From NCBI GenBank assembly GCA_021776825.1, contig JAJFFG010000017.1, positions 19,903-83,902 on the forward strand: a DNA stretch of 64,000 nt, in the 5' to 3' direction. This DNA comes from Planctomycetota bacterium (GTDB lineage Bacteria > Planctomycetota > JAJSAM01 > JAJVHW01). The notes under the pieces were generated by a model. It made no database searches and had not been told where the DNA came from. It worked only from the letters and a program-made list of their open reading frames with translations. The position numbers and the translations under genes were made by a program. Shown here piece by piece: positions 51,789 through 60,619 of the stretch (positions within the stretch are counted from its first letter, which is position 1; each line of letters opens with the position of its first letter).

Positions 51789-51794
51789 AGACTA
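51789..51794 (-). promoter_or_regulatory. -10-like TAGTCT upstream of HEAT gene, nine bases from ATG
   Basis: The hexamer would give a leader of about three nucleotides. No ribosome binding site stands out (CGGAG precedes GTGCGATG). Confidence 0.35.
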
Positions 51795-51921
51795 CCCGAA
51801 CATCCCTGATCACCGGGCGTTCCCGGCATCCAACCGGCCCTTTGGACGGGTGGCCCCGCGCCTTCGCCCCTGAATTCCGAGGAGGTGGCTGCGTTCGACT
51901 GGCCTGTCATCTGGCCCGGCG

Positions 51922-52608
51922 TCAGGAACGACGCGCGGCAGCGACGAGGGATTTGAACAGTCGTGCGCCGAGTGCGGGATCGTTTCCCTCGCGCTCGGGG
52001 TGCCACTGGGCGCCGACACAGAACCGCCCCGGTCCCTCGATCGCCTCGACCGTTCCGTCGTCCGACCACGCCGTCGCCCGCAGGCCCTTGGCGATGCGCC
52101 CCACCGCCTGGTGATGGAACGAGTTCACGGTGGGTCGTGCGCCGTCGTCACCTGCGGCGCGCGCGACCTGTGAGTCCTCTCCGAGGCGGAGAGCGTGCGT
52201 GATGCCCCCGGCGTGCTCAGCCGAGCCCGGGAGTTCGGAGAGGTGCTGCACGATGTCGCCACCGAGGGCAATGTTCAGCACCTGCATGCCGCGACAGACG
52301 CCGAGCATCGGAACGCCCAGCGCGGCCACCCTGCGGCAGAGGGCGATCTCGTACGCGTCGCGTCGCGCGTCGTCCAAGACGACCGTCGGGTGGTTCTCGG
52401 CGCCGAAGTGGCGAGCATGCACGTCGTCGCCGCCACAGAGGACCAAGGCGTCGTACGCCGCAGCGTCGAGGTGCGGGTCGCGTTGCTCGCGCCAATCGAG
52501 GACCTCGACGGTCGTCGACTCCGGCAGCAGAGCGAGGTAGTCCGGCGTGCGGCCGAACCCCTGATCGACCACGCCGATGCGGACGACAGCTCTCGAGAAC
52601 CCGATCAT
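51922..52608 (-). CDS. Class I glutamine amidotransferase / gamma-glutamyl hydrolase (peptidase C26, PuuD-like)
   Basis: The 228-residue protein has the C26 fold. GVPMLGVCRGMQVLNIALGGD carries the nucleophile Cys (about residue 115), followed by QHLSELPGSAEH, TVNSFHHQAV and the catalytic FCVGAQWHPERE at about residues 205-216. Relatives hydrolyse gamma-glutamyl-GABA in putrescine breakdown. Here no other puu gene is near, so substrate is open. Start at 52608 overlaps the stop of a tiny upstream frame. Confidence 0.88.
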   Translation of the reverse strand: MIGFSRAVVRIGVVDQGFGRTPDYLALLPESTTVEVLDWREQRDPHLDAAAYDALVLCGGDDVHARHFGAENHPTVVLDDARRDAYEIALCRRVAALGVPMLGVCRGMQVLNIALGGDIVQHLSELPGSAEHAGGITHALRLGEDSQVARAAGDDGARPTVNSFHHQAVGRIAKGLRATAWSDDGTVEAIEGPGRFCVGAQWHPEREGNDPALGARLFKSLVAAARRS

Positions 52609-52622
52609 GCAGATCCGATCAT
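52605..52622 (-). other. Candidate leaderless five-codon upstream ORF
   Basis: ATG at 52622 lies six bases after TATCGT (52629-52634) and reads MIGSA-stop. The stop TGA overlaps the ATG of the amidotransferase gene. ATGATCGG occurs at both starts, 14 bases apart. The peptide is predicted only. Confidence 0.35.
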
Positions 52623-53011
52623 TCAGGCACGATAGGCGGTGTCCCCCGGAGCGGCGACCGGAAACCACAGCATGTCGCACCCCAAACAGGGAAGACCACT
52701 GCATCTAGGAGCCCGTCGGAGTCTCGGCGCCGCCGTGCGAGAGACCGCCGACGCGACAGGCTGCTAGTTCGAGCCTCCGCCGGGTGCCAGAGCGTGGCCG
52801 CCGTGGAGGATGATCTGGGCACGGCGCACAACCTGCTGCAACTGGCGGCTGCGAGGGTGTGAGCAGCCGGTTCGAGCCCGATTCGGCGCGTGGCTCCGCC
52901 GCTCGCCACCCGGTCCTCCTATGGCCAGCGAGCTGTCGCGCCAACCTGCGCGGCCCGTCGAGGCCGAAACTCCGACAGCCTGCTAGGTGGGCTGGCGCGT
53001 ACATTTGGCGG
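52609..53011. other. Divergent spacer between amidotransferase and GHMP kinase genes
   Basis: About 400 bp without a convincing gene. It holds TATCGT (52629-52634, minus) and TACATT (53000-53005, plus) as candidate -10 boxes for the two flanking genes. A hairpin at 52715-52752 has GTCGG/CCGAC and GTCTC/GAGAC arms. No RNA gene family is recognised. Confidence 0.5.
53000..53005 (+). promoter_or_regulatory. -10 box TACATT of a predicted leaderless gene (53012)
   Basis: TACATT ends six bases before the ATG at 53012. No ribosome binding site lies between. Confidence 0.5.
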
Positions 53012-54007
53012 ATGCCGCATCCGATCCACAGCGTGCGCGCACCCGCGCGAATCGACCTCGCCGGCGGGACCCTCGACATCTGGCCGATCTGCCACATCGA
53101 GCCCGACGCGCGGACCGTCAATCTGGCCATCGACCGCCATGCCGTCGCACGGGTGCGGCTGCGAGACGACGGGCGCTACGTCTTGGCCGCCACCGATCGC
53201 AAGGTTCGCGAGCGCCACGCCGACCGCGCCGCGCTGGCGGCATCGAAGGCTCTTCCTCTGCACCGCGAGATCGCGCTGCACCTGGCTCCCGAGAGCGGCG
53301 TCGAGATCTCGACGCGCAGCGGCGTGCCCCCCGGATCAGGGCTCGGCGGATCGAGCACGCTGGTGGTCGCGATGATGAAGGCGTTGGGCGCCGCCACGGA
53401 TCGACGCATGTCCTCCGCTCGGCTGCTGCAGGTTGCGCTGGACATCGAGGCGAGCGTGCTGGGTGTGCCAACCGGAACGCAGGACCACGCCGCCGCGCTG
53501 TTCGGCGGCCTGAGCGAGATCGATTACCCCCGCGGTGGACCGCGGCGACGCGCGATCCGAACGGATCAGGCCGCGCTCGCTCGGCGACTCGTGCTGGTCT
53601 ACACCGGCAAGCCCCACGTCTCGGGCACGACGAATTGGGAGGTCACGAAGCGCTACCTCGACGGCGACGCGACGGTGCGTGGCCTGGTCGGCGAGATCGC
53701 CGCGGCGGCCCGAGACCTCGGCGCTGCGCTACGCCATCACGATCTCGAGGCTGCGGCGTCGGCCATGCAGGCGGAGGGGGATGCGCGCGGTCGCCTCGTG
53801 CCCGGCATGACGACACCGAAGATCGACCGGATCGGCAAGGCGGCTCGCGCCGCCGGCGCCCTCGGGATGAAGGTCTGCGGCGCCGGTGGTGGCGGCTGCT
53901 GCGTGCTCTTCGTCGCCGCCGGCAAGCGCGCGGCAGTCGAACGCGCCGCCCGTGCCCAGGGCGGCGAGATCATCCGTTTCCGCGCTGCGGCGCGGGGCGC
54001 CGAGTGA
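53012..54007 (+). CDS. GHMP-family sugar kinase
   Basis: The 331-residue protein begins with APARIDLAGGTLDIWPI, the substrate-side motif of GHMP kinases. The phosphate loop is PPGSGLGGSSTLVVAMM (about 107-123), and the C-terminal motif KVCGAGGGGCCVLF follows near residue 285. It resembles heptose/fucose-type kinases of the HddA group. The next gene, a HAD hydrolase, overlaps by four bases, which suggests a paired kinase and phosphatase acting on a sugar phosphate. Confidence 0.88.
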   Translation: MPHPIHSVRAPARIDLAGGTLDIWPICHIEPDARTVNLAIDRHAVARVRLRDDGRYVLAATDRKVRERHADRAALAASKALPLHREIALHLAPESGVEISTRSGVPPGSGLGGSSTLVVAMMKALGAATDRRMSSARLLQVALDIEASVLGVPTGTQDHAAALFGGLSEIDYPRGGPRRRAIRTDQAALARRLVLVYTGKPHVSGTTNWEVTKRYLDGDATVRGLVGEIAAAARDLGAALRHHDLEAAASAMQAEGDARGRLVPGMTTPKIDRIGKAARAAGALGMKVCGAGGGGCCVLFVAAGKRAAVERAARAQGGEIIRFRAAARGAE

Positions 54008-54720
54008 GCGCGCTGGACGGCATCGTCCTCGATCTTGACGACACGCTCCTCGACACGACCACGCTGCTCGTCCCTGCCGCCGACCGGCGCGCCGCGGCCG
54101 CGCTGCGCTCCGCCGGTGCGCGAGAGGACGACGACGCCATCGTGGCGCGCTTCCACGCCTGCCGGGCCGCGGGGTCTCCGACGGCCATCCAGGATGTCGG
54201 CGCCGCCCTCGGGGTCGATCCTGCCGGCTGCGAGCGTGCGCTCCGGGCGTTCCTGGAGTTCGCTGACTCCGTGCCGCCGCTCGCGCTCACGCCGGCCGTC
54301 GCGGCGGCGTTTGACGAGCTGGCGGCGTTGGCGCCGCTGGCGCTGCTCACGCAGGGACATCGTCCGACGCAGCAGGCCAAGATCGACCGGCTGGCGATCG
54401 CGTCTCGATTCGAATGCGTCGTGATCGTGGACGGTCTGGTCGCAGACGCGAAGGTCGGCGCCCTCGAACGGCTGCTACACGAGCGAGGGTGGCGTGCCGA
54501 GCAGGTCGTCGTCTGCGGCGATCGTCCGACGTCCGACATCCGGGCCGCGAACCGGAACGGGTGTCGCGGGGTGCTCGTTCGACGTGAGGGCTCAGAGCGC
54601 GCCGGGGAGCGAGCCAACTCGCCGAGTGACGAGCCGTGGCGCACTCTCGTGTGCGTCGAAGAGCTGCCCGCTCTGCTGCAGCGCGAAGGTCTCGCGGGCG
54701 TCAGTCGTCCAACCGAGTAG
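54004..54720 (+). CDS. HAD-superfamily hydrolase
   Basis: The GTG at 54004 overlaps the kinase stop (GTGA). The 238-residue product has motif I LDLDDTLLDTT (about 8-18), a cap domain (about 20-90), motif II LLTQG (about 116-120), the conserved Lys in DAKVGALERLL and motif IV VVVCGDRPTSDIRAANRNG. It is predicted to be a phosphatase. Substrate unknown; coupling to the GHMP kinase is the main hint. Confidence 0.88.
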   Translation: MSALDGIVLDLDDTLLDTTTLLVPAADRRAAAALRSAGAREDDDAIVARFHACRAAGSPTAIQDVGAALGVDPAGCERALRAFLEFADSVPPLALTPAVAAAFDELAALAPLALLTQGHRPTQQAKIDRLAIASRFECVVIVDGLVADAKVGALERLLHERGWRAEQVVVCGDRPTSDIRAANRNGCRGVLVRREGSERAGERANSPSDEPWRTLVCVEELPALLQREGLAGVSRPTE

Positions 54721-54748
54721 AACGGCTCACCCCGAGGAGGAAGACGGT

Positions 54749-55321
54749 ATGCAGTTCCTGCGCACGACCCTGGCCCTGACAGCGCTGCTCGCGTGCTTCG
54801 CGCTCACCGCCTGCGCCTCGGCCTCGCCCATTCGGACCGGGGCTGACCACGACCTGGCCGCGAAGTTCGAGAGTTGGAAGACGTGGGACTTCGCCACCGT
54901 CCGCGCGAGCGCGACGGCGGACATCCAGACTGACGTCCATCGCGAGATCCGCAACGCGATCGAGAGCAATCTGGCGCGTCACGGGTACCAACGCCTGACA
55001 AAGGGTCGGCCGGACTTCGTCGTGGCCTATCACGGTGAGCTCGCGAAGCCGATCGGGTACTCCGGCTACAACGATCTGTACGCGACGAGCCCGTACGAGG
55101 GCCGCTTTCGCAAGCGCGACGGATGGTCGTCGGGTCGCTCGCTCACGCGGTCGTACGGACACGCCGCGCTGGTCGTCGACTGCGTTGACGTCGAGTCGCG
55201 CTACGTCACGTGGCGCGGCTACGCGGCGATGAAGCGCGACGCGCCACTGCCGCCCGAGCGCCGTCGCGGGCACCTCGACGAGGCTCTGCGCGGCATGCTC
55301 ACCGACTTCCCGCCGCAGTAG
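54749..55321 (+). CDS. DUF4136-like lipoprotein
   Basis: The ATG at 54749 follows GAGGAGG. The signal peptide ends with a lipobox-like ALTAC (Cys about 22). The mature part has FESWKTWDFATV, then VHREIRNAIESNLARHGYQRLTKGRPDFVVAYHG, the DUF4136 pattern, and ends RRGHLDEALRGMLTDFPPQ. Members are envelope lipoproteins of unknown function. Confidence 0.8.
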   Translation: MQFLRTTLALTALLACFALTACASASPIRTGADHDLAAKFESWKTWDFATVRASATADIQTDVHREIRNAIESNLARHGYQRLTKGRPDFVVAYHGELAKPIGYSGYNDLYATSPYEGRFRKRDGWSSGRSLTRSYGHAALVVDCVDVESRYVTWRGYAAMKRDAPLPPERRRGHLDEALRGMLTDFPPQ

Positions 55322-55341
55322 CCTCGGGAAGTCTCCCGGCC

Positions 55342-56043
55342 TCAGGCGTCGCGACGACCGATCCACGCTCCGCGCTGCAACACGCCCGGAACGTGGATCG
55401 CCGTCAGCCCTGCCGCGACGATCGCCGCGTGCATCTCGTCGTCGGTCGACAGGTAGAGCCGGTGCTGCTCGACGAAGTGCTCCGTCGTCTCGGTCGTCGC
55501 GACGACGTAGTGCATGTCCATGACGGCGATGTCGCCGTCGACCTGGCTCGTGCAGAGTCGAGCGATCTTCAGCTCGGGCTCATCCACCACGCTAGTGGTC
55601 GGTAGACCCGGTCGGAACAGTGAGCTCTCGACCCACGGCTCGACGATCGCGATCCCACCGGGCGCGAGGTGCGCGGCAAAGCGCGCCCACGTCGCATGCA
55701 GCTGTTCCGGATCCAGCGCGTAGCCGATCGCGGCGAAGAGACATGTGACCACATCGAACTCCTCGCCCAGATCGAACGTCCGCATGTCGGCGTGATGGAA
55801 GGTCACCTGCGGCAGGCGCTCACGCGCGAGCTCGAGCATCTCGTCGGAGAGGTCCAGCCCGACGACGTCGAAGTCGCCCTTCAGATGCTCGAGATGGCGG
55901 CCGGTTCCCGCCGCGACGTCGAGCAGTCGGCGACCGGCCGAACCGCCGTGGCTCGCAACGATCTCGCGGATGTCGCCGGACTCCGCCGCGCCATCCTTCC
56001 ACGCGTAGATGGCCTCGTAGTACGGCGCCGAACGCTGGTACAT
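55342..56043 (-). CDS. Class I SAM-dependent methyltransferase
   Basis: This 233-residue protein has motif I LLDVAAGTGRHLEHL (about 40-54), then VVGLDLSDEMLELARERLP, DMRTFDLGEEFDVVTCLFAAIGY and GGIAIVEPW. It opens MYQRSAPYYEAIY, which resembles dTDP-aminosugar N-methyltransferases (DesVI/TylM1 type). Substrate cannot be told from context. GGGAGG precedes the ATG. Confidence 0.88.
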   Translation of the reverse strand: MYQRSAPYYEAIYAWKDGAAESGDIREIVASHGGSAGRRLLDVAAGTGRHLEHLKGDFDVVGLDLSDEMLELARERLPQVTFHHADMRTFDLGEEFDVVTCLFAAIGYALDPEQLHATWARFAAHLAPGGIAIVEPWVESSLFRPGLPTTSVVDEPELKIARLCTSQVDGDIAVMDMHYVVATTETTEHFVEQHRLYLSTDDEMHAAIVAAGLTAIHVPGVLQRGAWIGRRDA

Positions 56044-56127
56044 GTCTGCCTCCCGAGGTGCGGGACCCGATGAGTGCCGCCGCTCATCACGGAGCGGACG
56101 ATACGAGGTGGATCGACTCCGAGTGGA

Positions 56128-59100
56128 CTAGGCGGCGCGGATCTCGCCGTCGTCGTCGACCTGGTCGAGACGAACCGCGATCTTGCGGCTGACGCCGGGC
56201 TCCGGCATCGACACACCGACGATCGTCTCGGCCACGCCCATCGTCCGCTTGTTGTGCGTGATGATGATGAACTGGCTGTCCGCCGAGAACTCCTTCACGA
56301 CGTTCGCGAAGCGCTCCACGTTCGCCTCGTCGAGCGCCGCGTCGACCTCGTCGAGGAGGCAGAACGGCGACGGCTTCGACTGGTAGATGGCGAACAGCAG
56401 CGCCACCGCCGTCATGGTGCGCTCGCCACCCGAGAGGAGGGAGATCGAGCGCAGTTCCTTACCCGGCGGGCGGGCGACGATGTCGATCCCCGCCTCGAGC
56501 ACGTCCTGCCCCTCGTCGAGGAAGATGTCCGCCTTGCCGCCTCCGAAGAGGCGCCGGAACATCTCGCGGAACGCGGCGCGCACCGCCTCGAACGTCGTGA
56601 GGAATAGCTCGCGGCTCTCGGTGTCGATGCGCTTGATGCTGTCGAGCAGGGACTGCCGCGCGCGAGTGAGATCGTCGTGCTGTTCGAGCAGGGACGACGC
56701 AGCGGCCTCCGCGCTCTGGAGCTGCTCCAACGCCTCCAGGTTCACGGCTCCCATCTTGCCGATGCGGCCCTTCAGCTCCTGGACGTCCTTCTCGATCGCC
56801 TCGGCGTCGAACACGGGCTCGGCGTAGACCGGCAGCACCTCGTCGTCGGCCGCGGCGTCCTCGCCGACGGCCTCGTCGTCCGATGAGTCCGCGGCGGTGG
56901 CCTTACGGCTCTCCCAGGCAGAGTGCAGATCGACCTCGAGTTCGTCCTGCAGACGCTCCACGAGGTTCTCGACGCGCAACGACGCCTCGTTCTGACGCAG
57001 CCGGAACTTCTGGAGCTCGCGAGCGACGTCGGAGGCCTGGGACTCGAGCTCGCCGAGCAACTTGCGCTGGTCCTCGAGCCGGCTCCGCTGATCCGACAAA
57101 CGGTGCCGGACCTCGGCCAGCGAGATGATCGACTGTTCGCGCTCGGCGCGCGCCCGGTCCATCTCGCCGTGCGCCTGCTTCCCGCGCTCCTCAGCTTCGT
57201 GACGCCGACTCTCGCAGCCGACGAGCTCGCTGCGTGCTTCGGTGACGCCCTCTTCGAGATCGGCAACCTCGTCGAGAATGGCACGCGAGCGTGCCTCGAG
57301 CGAGGCGCAGCGCTCGACGACCGACGCGAGGTTCACGCGCGCCTCGGCACGCTCGTTCTCGCTCTCGCGGAGCGCGCGCTCGCTCTCGGCGTGCGCCGCG
57401 GCGGCGGCCGTGCGATCGGTCTCGACCCGGTCGTGAGTCAGAGTCAGCCGCTCGATCTCCTCCCCGCGCGCGAACGTCTCGGCACGCGCGCGCTCGAGGT
57501 CCTGATCGACCAACGAGAGACTGGTCGCGAGGACGTCCCGCTCCCGCTCGTGTCGTTCAGCGTCCGAAACGGCACGCTCGTCGTCGGCACGTGCTCGCTG
57601 CGCCGCGGCGTCGGCGCGGCGTGCGGCGTCGCGGGACTCGACCAGCGCGCTCCGCGCGGCATCGTGGGCGGACTGCGCGGCGGCACGGGCAGCGCGAGCA
57701 CGCTCGCTGCTTGTCGTGAGTTCGGTCGCCCGCACCGTCAGTTCGCGCAGTTCGCTGCGGCGCTGCACGATGCCGGCTCCACCGGACTCACCGCCAGCGG
57801 TCACGGCGCCCGTGGCTTCGAGCACAGCGCCACCAGCGGTGACCACGCGAAGGAGGGAACCGGTCGCCCCGCGGGCACGCGCTGCTCGAGCTTCCTCCAG
57901 GGTCTCCACACGGACCGTCTGGCCGAGAAGGGCGTCGACGACGTCACGCAGAGCCGCGTCGCAGCGCACGCGGGACGCCAGGCTGCCCTTCACGGAGGGC
58001 GCAGACGCACGCACACCGTCGAGCGGAACGAGGACGCAGCGGCCGAGGCGGTCGGTGACCAGCACGTCGGCCGCCGTCTCGGCGTCGGCGAACGTCTCGA
58101 CGACCACGGCAGAGGCGTAGGCCCCGAGGGCGCTCTCGACCTCGGCGGCGTCGGCGGCGTCCGTCTCGATCAGCTCCACCAGTAGGCCACGCACGCCGGT
58201 GAGTCGGGCGTGGCCGTCACGCGCGGCGGCCACGAGCTTGCGCGCCCCAGCAGCCACGCCCTCCATCCGACGGCACAGGTGGTCGAGAACCTCGATCCGG
58301 CTGCGCAGCGACGAGAGCTCGCTGTCCAGCGCAGCGGCTTCCTCGCGACGCACGTCGAGCTCGGCCTCGAGACGGGCAGCCTCGTGCTCCGACTCGTCTA
58401 ACGCTCGCCCTGCCGTGCGCGCGGTCTCGCCGGCAGCGTCGCGCGCGGCGGCCGTTGCCAAGCGACGCTCCGTTGCCGTCTCCACCTCGCTGCGCAGTTC
58501 CGTCAGCCGCTCGGTCTGCCGGCGCTGACGGGCCTCGAGTCCCTGCGCCTCCGCCTCGAGACGCGAGCGCTGGCTCTCCAGCGCGGAGCGACGCGCGAAA
58601 CTCTCGTACGCCTGGCGCTCGAGAGCTTCGACAGCAGCGCGCCGTTCGGCGGCGCCCGCCGCCCGCTCGGCAATCCGGGTCTCCGCCGCCACGACTTCCG
58701 CCTGGCCGGCGGCACGGCGCGTGGTGGTGGCCGCCAGTTCCGCAGCCACTGCGCCACGCGTGGCGTCGATCTCCTGGAGTCGCTCCGCCGAGCTCTCGAT
58801 CTCGTCGGTGTACCAACGGATCTTGCCGTCGAGCTCCGAGATGAGCCGGGCCGCGAACGCCGCCTTCTCGCGCGCGGTCTCGGCCTGGCCCTCGAGGCTG
58901 GCGATGCGCTGCTCCAGCCGCGACGCGGCAGTGCGCGCGGTCTCCACGTCGTCCTCGACGCTCCGACACGCCGCGACCGCGGTCCGCACGCCTTCGCGCG
59001 CTGCCTCTTCGTCCGTCGAGAGACCGATGACGCGGGCGGTTGCGTCTTCACGCTCGACGAGCAACTTGCCGTAACGGTGCACGGCGAGCGCGAGCCGCTT

Positions 59101-59772
59101 CTTGCGCATCTCGTCGATCAGTGCCTGGTAGCGCTCCGCGCGGCCGGCCTGGATCTTCAGCGAACGAACGAGGCGTTGCTTCTCGGTGACGACGTCGGAG
59201 AGACGGAGCAGATCGGCCTCGACGCGCTCGAGCCGCCGCAGCGACTCCTTGCGACGCGCGCGATACCGCGAGATGCCGGCGGCCTCCTCGAACACGGCGC
59301 GCCGCTCGTGGTGGCTCTCGCGGAGGATCTGGTCAATGCGACCCTGCTCCATGATCGTCATGGCGCCCGGGCCGCTGCCCGTGTCCATCAGGACCTCGCG
59401 GATGTCCTTCAGGCGACAGCGGTTCTTGTTGAGGAGGTACTCGCTGGTGCCATCGCGGTACAGGCGCCGCGAGACCTCGACCTCCTCGAAGTCGAGCTTC
59501 ACGCGCCGCTCGCTGTTGTCGACGACGAGTGTGACCTCGGCCATGCCCATCGGACGTCGCGTCGTCGTGCCGCCGAAGATCACGTCCCCCATCTCGGAGC
59601 CGCGAAGCGCCTTCGGGCGCTGCTCGCCGAGCACCCACTTGATGGCGTCGACCACGTTGGACTTGCCACAGCCGTTCGGCCCGACGATGCACGTGAGCCC
59701 GTCGGGGAAGTGGAGTTCGGTCTTCTGCGCGAACGACTTGAAGCCGGTCATGCGCAGCGCCTTGAGCCTCAT
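56128..59772 (-). CDS. smc: Chromosome segregation ATPase SMC
   Basis: SMC (1214 residues) starts MRLKALRMTGFKSFAQ and has Walker A GPNGCGKSNVVDAIKW (about 32-47), long coiled coils (about 170-510 and 690-1050), a hinge (about 515-660: GVRGLLVELIETDAADAAEVESALG) and C-terminal signature SLLSGGERTMTAVALLFAIY with Walker B FCLLDEVDAALDEAN. Start 59772 follows AAGGAGAG. The length fits a full bacterial condensin. scpA and scpB are not in the window. Confidence 0.97.
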   Translation of the reverse strand: MRLKALRMTGFKSFAQKTELHFPDGLTCIVGPNGCGKSNVVDAIKWVLGEQRPKALRGSEMGDVIFGGTTTRRPMGMAEVTLVVDNSERRVKLDFEEVEVSRRLYRDGTSEYLLNKNRCRLKDIREVLMDTGSGPGAMTIMEQGRIDQILRESHHERRAVFEEAAGISRYRARRKESLRRLERVEADLLRLSDVVTEKQRLVRSLKIQAGRAERYQALIDEMRKKRLALAVHRYGKLLVEREDATARVIGLSTDEEAAREGVRTAVAACRSVEDDVETARTAASRLEQRIASLEGQAETAREKAAFAARLISELDGKIRWYTDEIESSAERLQEIDATRGAVAAELAATTTRRAAGQAEVVAAETRIAERAAGAAERRAAVEALERQAYESFARRSALESQRSRLEAEAQGLEARQRRQTERLTELRSEVETATERRLATAAARDAAGETARTAGRALDESEHEAARLEAELDVRREEAAALDSELSSLRSRIEVLDHLCRRMEGVAAGARKLVAAARDGHARLTGVRGLLVELIETDAADAAEVESALGAYASAVVVETFADAETAADVLVTDRLGRCVLVPLDGVRASAPSVKGSLASRVRCDAALRDVVDALLGQTVRVETLEEARAARARGATGSLLRVVTAGGAVLEATGAVTAGGESGGAGIVQRRSELRELTVRATELTTSSERARAARAAAQSAHDAARSALVESRDAARRADAAAQRARADDERAVSDAERHERERDVLATSLSLVDQDLERARAETFARGEEIERLTLTHDRVETDRTAAAAAHAESERALRESENERAEARVNLASVVERCASLEARSRAILDEVADLEEGVTEARSELVGCESRRHEAEERGKQAHGEMDRARAEREQSIISLAEVRHRLSDQRSRLEDQRKLLGELESQASDVARELQKFRLRQNEASLRVENLVERLQDELEVDLHSAWESRKATAADSSDDEAVGEDAAADDEVLPVYAEPVFDAEAIEKDVQELKGRIGKMGAVNLEALEQLQSAEAAASSLLEQHDDLTRARQSLLDSIKRIDTESRELFLTTFEAVRAAFREMFRRLFGGGKADIFLDEGQDVLEAGIDIVARPPGKELRSISLLSGGERTMTAVALLFAIYQSKPSPFCLLDEVDAALDEANVERFANVVKEFSADSQFIIITHNKRTMGVAETIVGVSMPEPGVSRKIAVRLDQVDDDGEIRAA

Positions 59773-59835
59773 CGAGCTCTCCTTCCCGCCCGAGCGGCTA
59801 CGCACTCAGAACGCCGACTCCGAGGCCCGATGACT

Positions 59836-59865
59836 CTCAGCCCAGTCGCCCTCAGCCCAGTCGCC
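59836..59865. repeat. Exact tandem 15-bp duplication upstream of smc
   Basis: CTCAGCCCAGTCGCC occurs twice without gap at 59836-59850 and 59851-59865, in the 112-bp spacer between the nrdG-like gene and smc. Confidence 0.95.
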
Positions 59866-59884
59866 CTCGTCGCGGTGACTCCGA

Positions 59885-60619
59885 TCACGACGGCACGCTA
59901 CGCGACCGTCCGCGCGCTCCGAAGTCCTGCGCTGGACGTCCGGCGAGGACGCAGCTGTCCACGTACGCGCCCGCCGTTCGCCCCACCTGCTGCAACGCCC
60001 GTCGTCCCGGCGAACCGTCCGGCGCGGGCTCGAGCACGACGCGGCGTGCCCCGGCGAGCATGCGAATCACCGAGACCATCTGCTCCGTCTCGACGACCTG
60101 CGGCAGCCACGGCACGCGGAACTCGTGCTCGCCGGGGGCACGCAGCAGGATCTCGACCGACTCGTAGACCGCGGCGAGCCGCACGCGCGCACCGACCGCC
60201 ACAGCGTACGTCGGGTCCAGCGGCGCGCGGATCGTCATCGCCACGCTCGACACCTCGCCGCTCTCGACCACCGCGCGCAGCGCGTCGGGGTTGGAACCAT
60301 TCGTGTGAAGACGGACGCGGAGTCCGAGCTCCCGAACGACGCGAACGAGATCACGCAGCCCCTCGTGAAGGGTCGGCTCGCCACCGGCGATCACGACGCC
60401 GTCGAGCCAGCGACGGCGGCGATACAGCGTGTCGAGCGCGCTCTCCAGGGGGATCGTGCCACCCTCGAAGACCTGGGGAACGAGATGCGGCACCACGCAC
60501 GCCGGGCACTTGAAGTTGCACCCCTGCAGCTGCAGCACGGCAGCGACGCGCCCCTCCCACGCCGTGAGGGAGACGGACTCCAACCCACGGAGCGGAGGTG
60601 GCGGAGGCGGGCGCCTCAC
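59885..60619 (-). CDS. Radical SAM activase, NrdG-like
   Basis: The GTG at 60617-60619 overlaps the stop of the nrdD-like gene (GTGA). The 244-residue product has LTAWEGRVAAVLQLQGCNFKCPAC, with the CxxxCxxC cluster that binds the 4Fe-4S of radical SAM enzymes, then IAGGEPTLHEGL and LHTNGSNPDAL, VAMTIRAPLD. This is the pattern of NrdG-type glycyl-radical activases. Its expected partner here lacks the glycyl-radical domain, so its true target is unclear. Confidence 0.8.
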   Translation of the reverse strand: MRRPPPPPPLRGLESVSLTAWEGRVAAVLQLQGCNFKCPACVVPHLVPQVFEGGTIPLESALDTLYRRRRWLDGVVIAGGEPTLHEGLRDLVRVVRELGLRVRLHTNGSNPDALRAVVESGEVSSVAMTIRAPLDPTYAVAVGARVRLAAVYESVEILLRAPGEHEFRVPWLPQVVETEQMVSVIRMLAGARRVVLEPAPDGSPGRRALQQVGRTAGAYVDSCVLAGRPAQDFGARGRSRSVPS

